A stretch of 64,000 bases of DNA from Aminobacter aminovorans (GTDB lineage Bacteria; Pseudomonadota; Alphaproteobacteria; Rhizobiales; Rhizobiaceae), in the NCBI RefSeq assembly GCF_900445235.1, contig NZ_UFSM01000001.1, positions 3,487,501 through 3,551,500 of the forward strand. The letters are read 5' to 3'. Under the pieces are notes generated by a model. The model made no database searches, was not told where the DNA came from, and was given only the letters and a program-made list of their open reading frames with translations. Positions 63,207 to 64,000 of this stretch are shown here, one piece after another. The stretch's first letter is position 1. Each line of letters starts with the position of its first letter. The translations under genes and the position numbers were made by a program.

Positions 63207-64000
63207 AGCCGCCGATCGTCCTTCTTGTCGACGACGAAGACGAACTGCGCCGCTCGACGGCCCAGTCGCTCGACCTTGCCGGCTTCACCGTCGAGGATTT
63301 CCCGTCCGGCGAGCGCGCGCTCGACTTCATCACCCAAGGCTTCAACGGCGTCGTCATCTCGGACATCCGGATGCCGGGCATCGACGGCATGACCTTGATG
63401 AGCCGCATCCGCGAGATTGACGCCGACATCCCGGTGATCCTTGTCACCGGTCATGGCGACGTACAGCTCGCCGTACGCGCGATGCGCGAAGGCGCATATG
63501 ATTTCGTCGAAAAACCCTTCGTCACCCAGCATCTGACCGAGATGGCCGCGCGTGCCATCGACCGCCGCAGCCTTGTCCTGGAAAATCGCGAGCTGCGCGC
63601 CGTCGCCGGCAAGCGCGACGATATCGAAGCGCGTCTGCCCGGCCGCAGCCAGATGATGGTCGACCTGCGCTACAAGCTGCGCGCCATCGCTGCTACCGAT
63701 GCCGACGTGCTGATCATCGGCGACACCGGCACCGGCAAGGAAGTGACCGCACGCGCTTTGCACGACATCAGCGGCCGGGCGACAAAACCATTCGTCGCCA
63801 TCAACTGCGCCGCCCTGCCCGAAACGCTGATCGAGAGCGAATTGTTCGGCCACGAAGCCGGCGCCTTTGCCGGTGCGCTGAGGCCCCGCTTCGGCAAGTT
63901 CGAACATGCGCGTGGCGGCACGGTGCTGCTCGACGAGATCGGCTCGATGCCGGCGGACCTGCAGGTCAAGTTGCTGCGTGTCATCCAGGAGCGCGTGATC
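63203..64000 (+). CDS. dctD: C4-dicarboxylate response regulator DctD, C-terminal part cut by window edge
   Basis: NtrC-family activator of sigma-54 promoters. The visible 266 residues hold the receiver domain with phospho-acceptor Asp54 in ISDIRMPG, the Lys in VEKPF, and the start of the AAA+ domain: Walker A GDTGTGKE, the L1 loop reading GAFAGA (canonical GAFTGA, positions 220-225) and Walker B GGTVLLDEIGSM. Starts with ATGA overlap to dctB. The DNA-binding domain lies beyond the window. Related rhizobial DctD proteins are recalled to have a non-canonical residue at the same place. Confidence 0.95.
   Translation, partial: MKPPIVLLVDDEDELRRSTAQSLDLAGFTVEDFPSGERALDFITQGFNGVVISDIRMPGIDGMTLMSRIREIDADIPVILVTGHGDVQLAVRAMREGAYDFVEKPFVTQHLTEMAARAIDRRSLVLENRELRAVAGKRDDIEARLPGRSQMMVDLRYKLRAIAATDADVLIIGDTGTGKEVTARALHDISGRATKPFVAINCAALPETLIESELFGHEAGAFAGALRPRFGKFEHARGGTVLLDEIGSMPADLQVKLLRVIQERVI

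Noticed and set aside
1..64000. CRISPR array, prophage or insertion sequence
   Set aside because: No regularly spaced repeats, transposase, integrase or phage structural genes were seen; the only mobile-like trace is the GIY-YIG relic.

Overview
The window is a GC-rich, gene-dense stretch of chromosome from an alphaproteobacterium of the order Rhizobiales. A member of Phyllobacteriaceae close to Mesorhizobium or Aminobacter is my inference. It rests on the gene content and order: scpA next to a SPOR protein, argS, dgt and erpA; pcm-tolC-popZ-valS; aroQ-accB-accC-aat with DUF2155 and the NDUFA12-type complex I protein; exoR; dctB/dctD; and PopZ and BTLCP proteins. Almost everything is housekeeping or conserved accessory content. 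I see no prophage, insertion sequence, CRISPR array or rRNA. Two tRNAs are present (Cys-GCA and Asn-GUU).

Layout. 0-8 kb: chromosome condensation (scpB start, scpA), a decayed nagZ end, a very long acidic SPOR envelope protein, argS, a dGTPase, then a divergent ErpA-type Fe-S carrier. 8-14 kb: VOC and GNAT proteins, an NCS2 nucleobase permease, xthA, the exopolysaccharide/acid-stress regulator exoR, a shrunken ilvD relic overlapping the exoR start, and a FadL-type porin. 14.5-21 kb: valS, popZ, tolC, pcm and tRNA-Cys. 21-24 kb: tRNA-Asn followed by about 0.87 kb of decayed DNA, then glutaminase and a 63-residue conserved small protein. 24.3-28.8 kb: the most unusual locus, holding a HilA/SARP-like regulator with TPRs, a PAP2/vanadium-haloperoxidase-fold protein with an (Asn-Lys)8 tract, and a leaderless subtilisin-type protease.

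29-42 kb: aminotransferase, M48 protease with TPRs, DsbA-type oxidoreductase, aroQ-accB-accC-aat, DUF2155, NDUFA12, panB-panC, GNAT and gatB. 42-50 kb: a candidate small RNA beside a YjhX-family gene, CBS and rhomboid proteins, a second candidate small RNA marked by an orphan terminator, PAS and PilZ proteins, a GIY-YIG nuclease relic inside inverted repeats, a BTLCP protein, a gamma-carbonic-anhydrase-like protein, DUF3126 and cysE. 50.5-64 kb: enoyl-CoA hydratase, HD hydrolase, alpha/beta hydrolases, DUF192, a double cold-shock protein, glyoxalase I, DUF1697, ilvA, trkH, adenine deaminase, and dctB with the 5' part of dctD, which runs off the window.

How the genes fit together: translation (argS, valS, gatB, aat, two tRNAs), fatty-acid, pantothenate and shikimate supply (accBC, panBC, aroQ), amino-acid metabolism (ilvA, cysE, glsA), envelope biogenesis and quality control (SPOR, TolC, FadL-type porin, M48, DsbA, ExoR), and dicarboxylate sensing (DctBD). 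The best candidate for an undescribed system is the three-gene regulator/PAP2/protease locus. Other points of interest are two gene-reduction relics (nagZ, ilvD) kept beside active operons, two orphan-terminator RNAs, and a small dispersed palindrome family.
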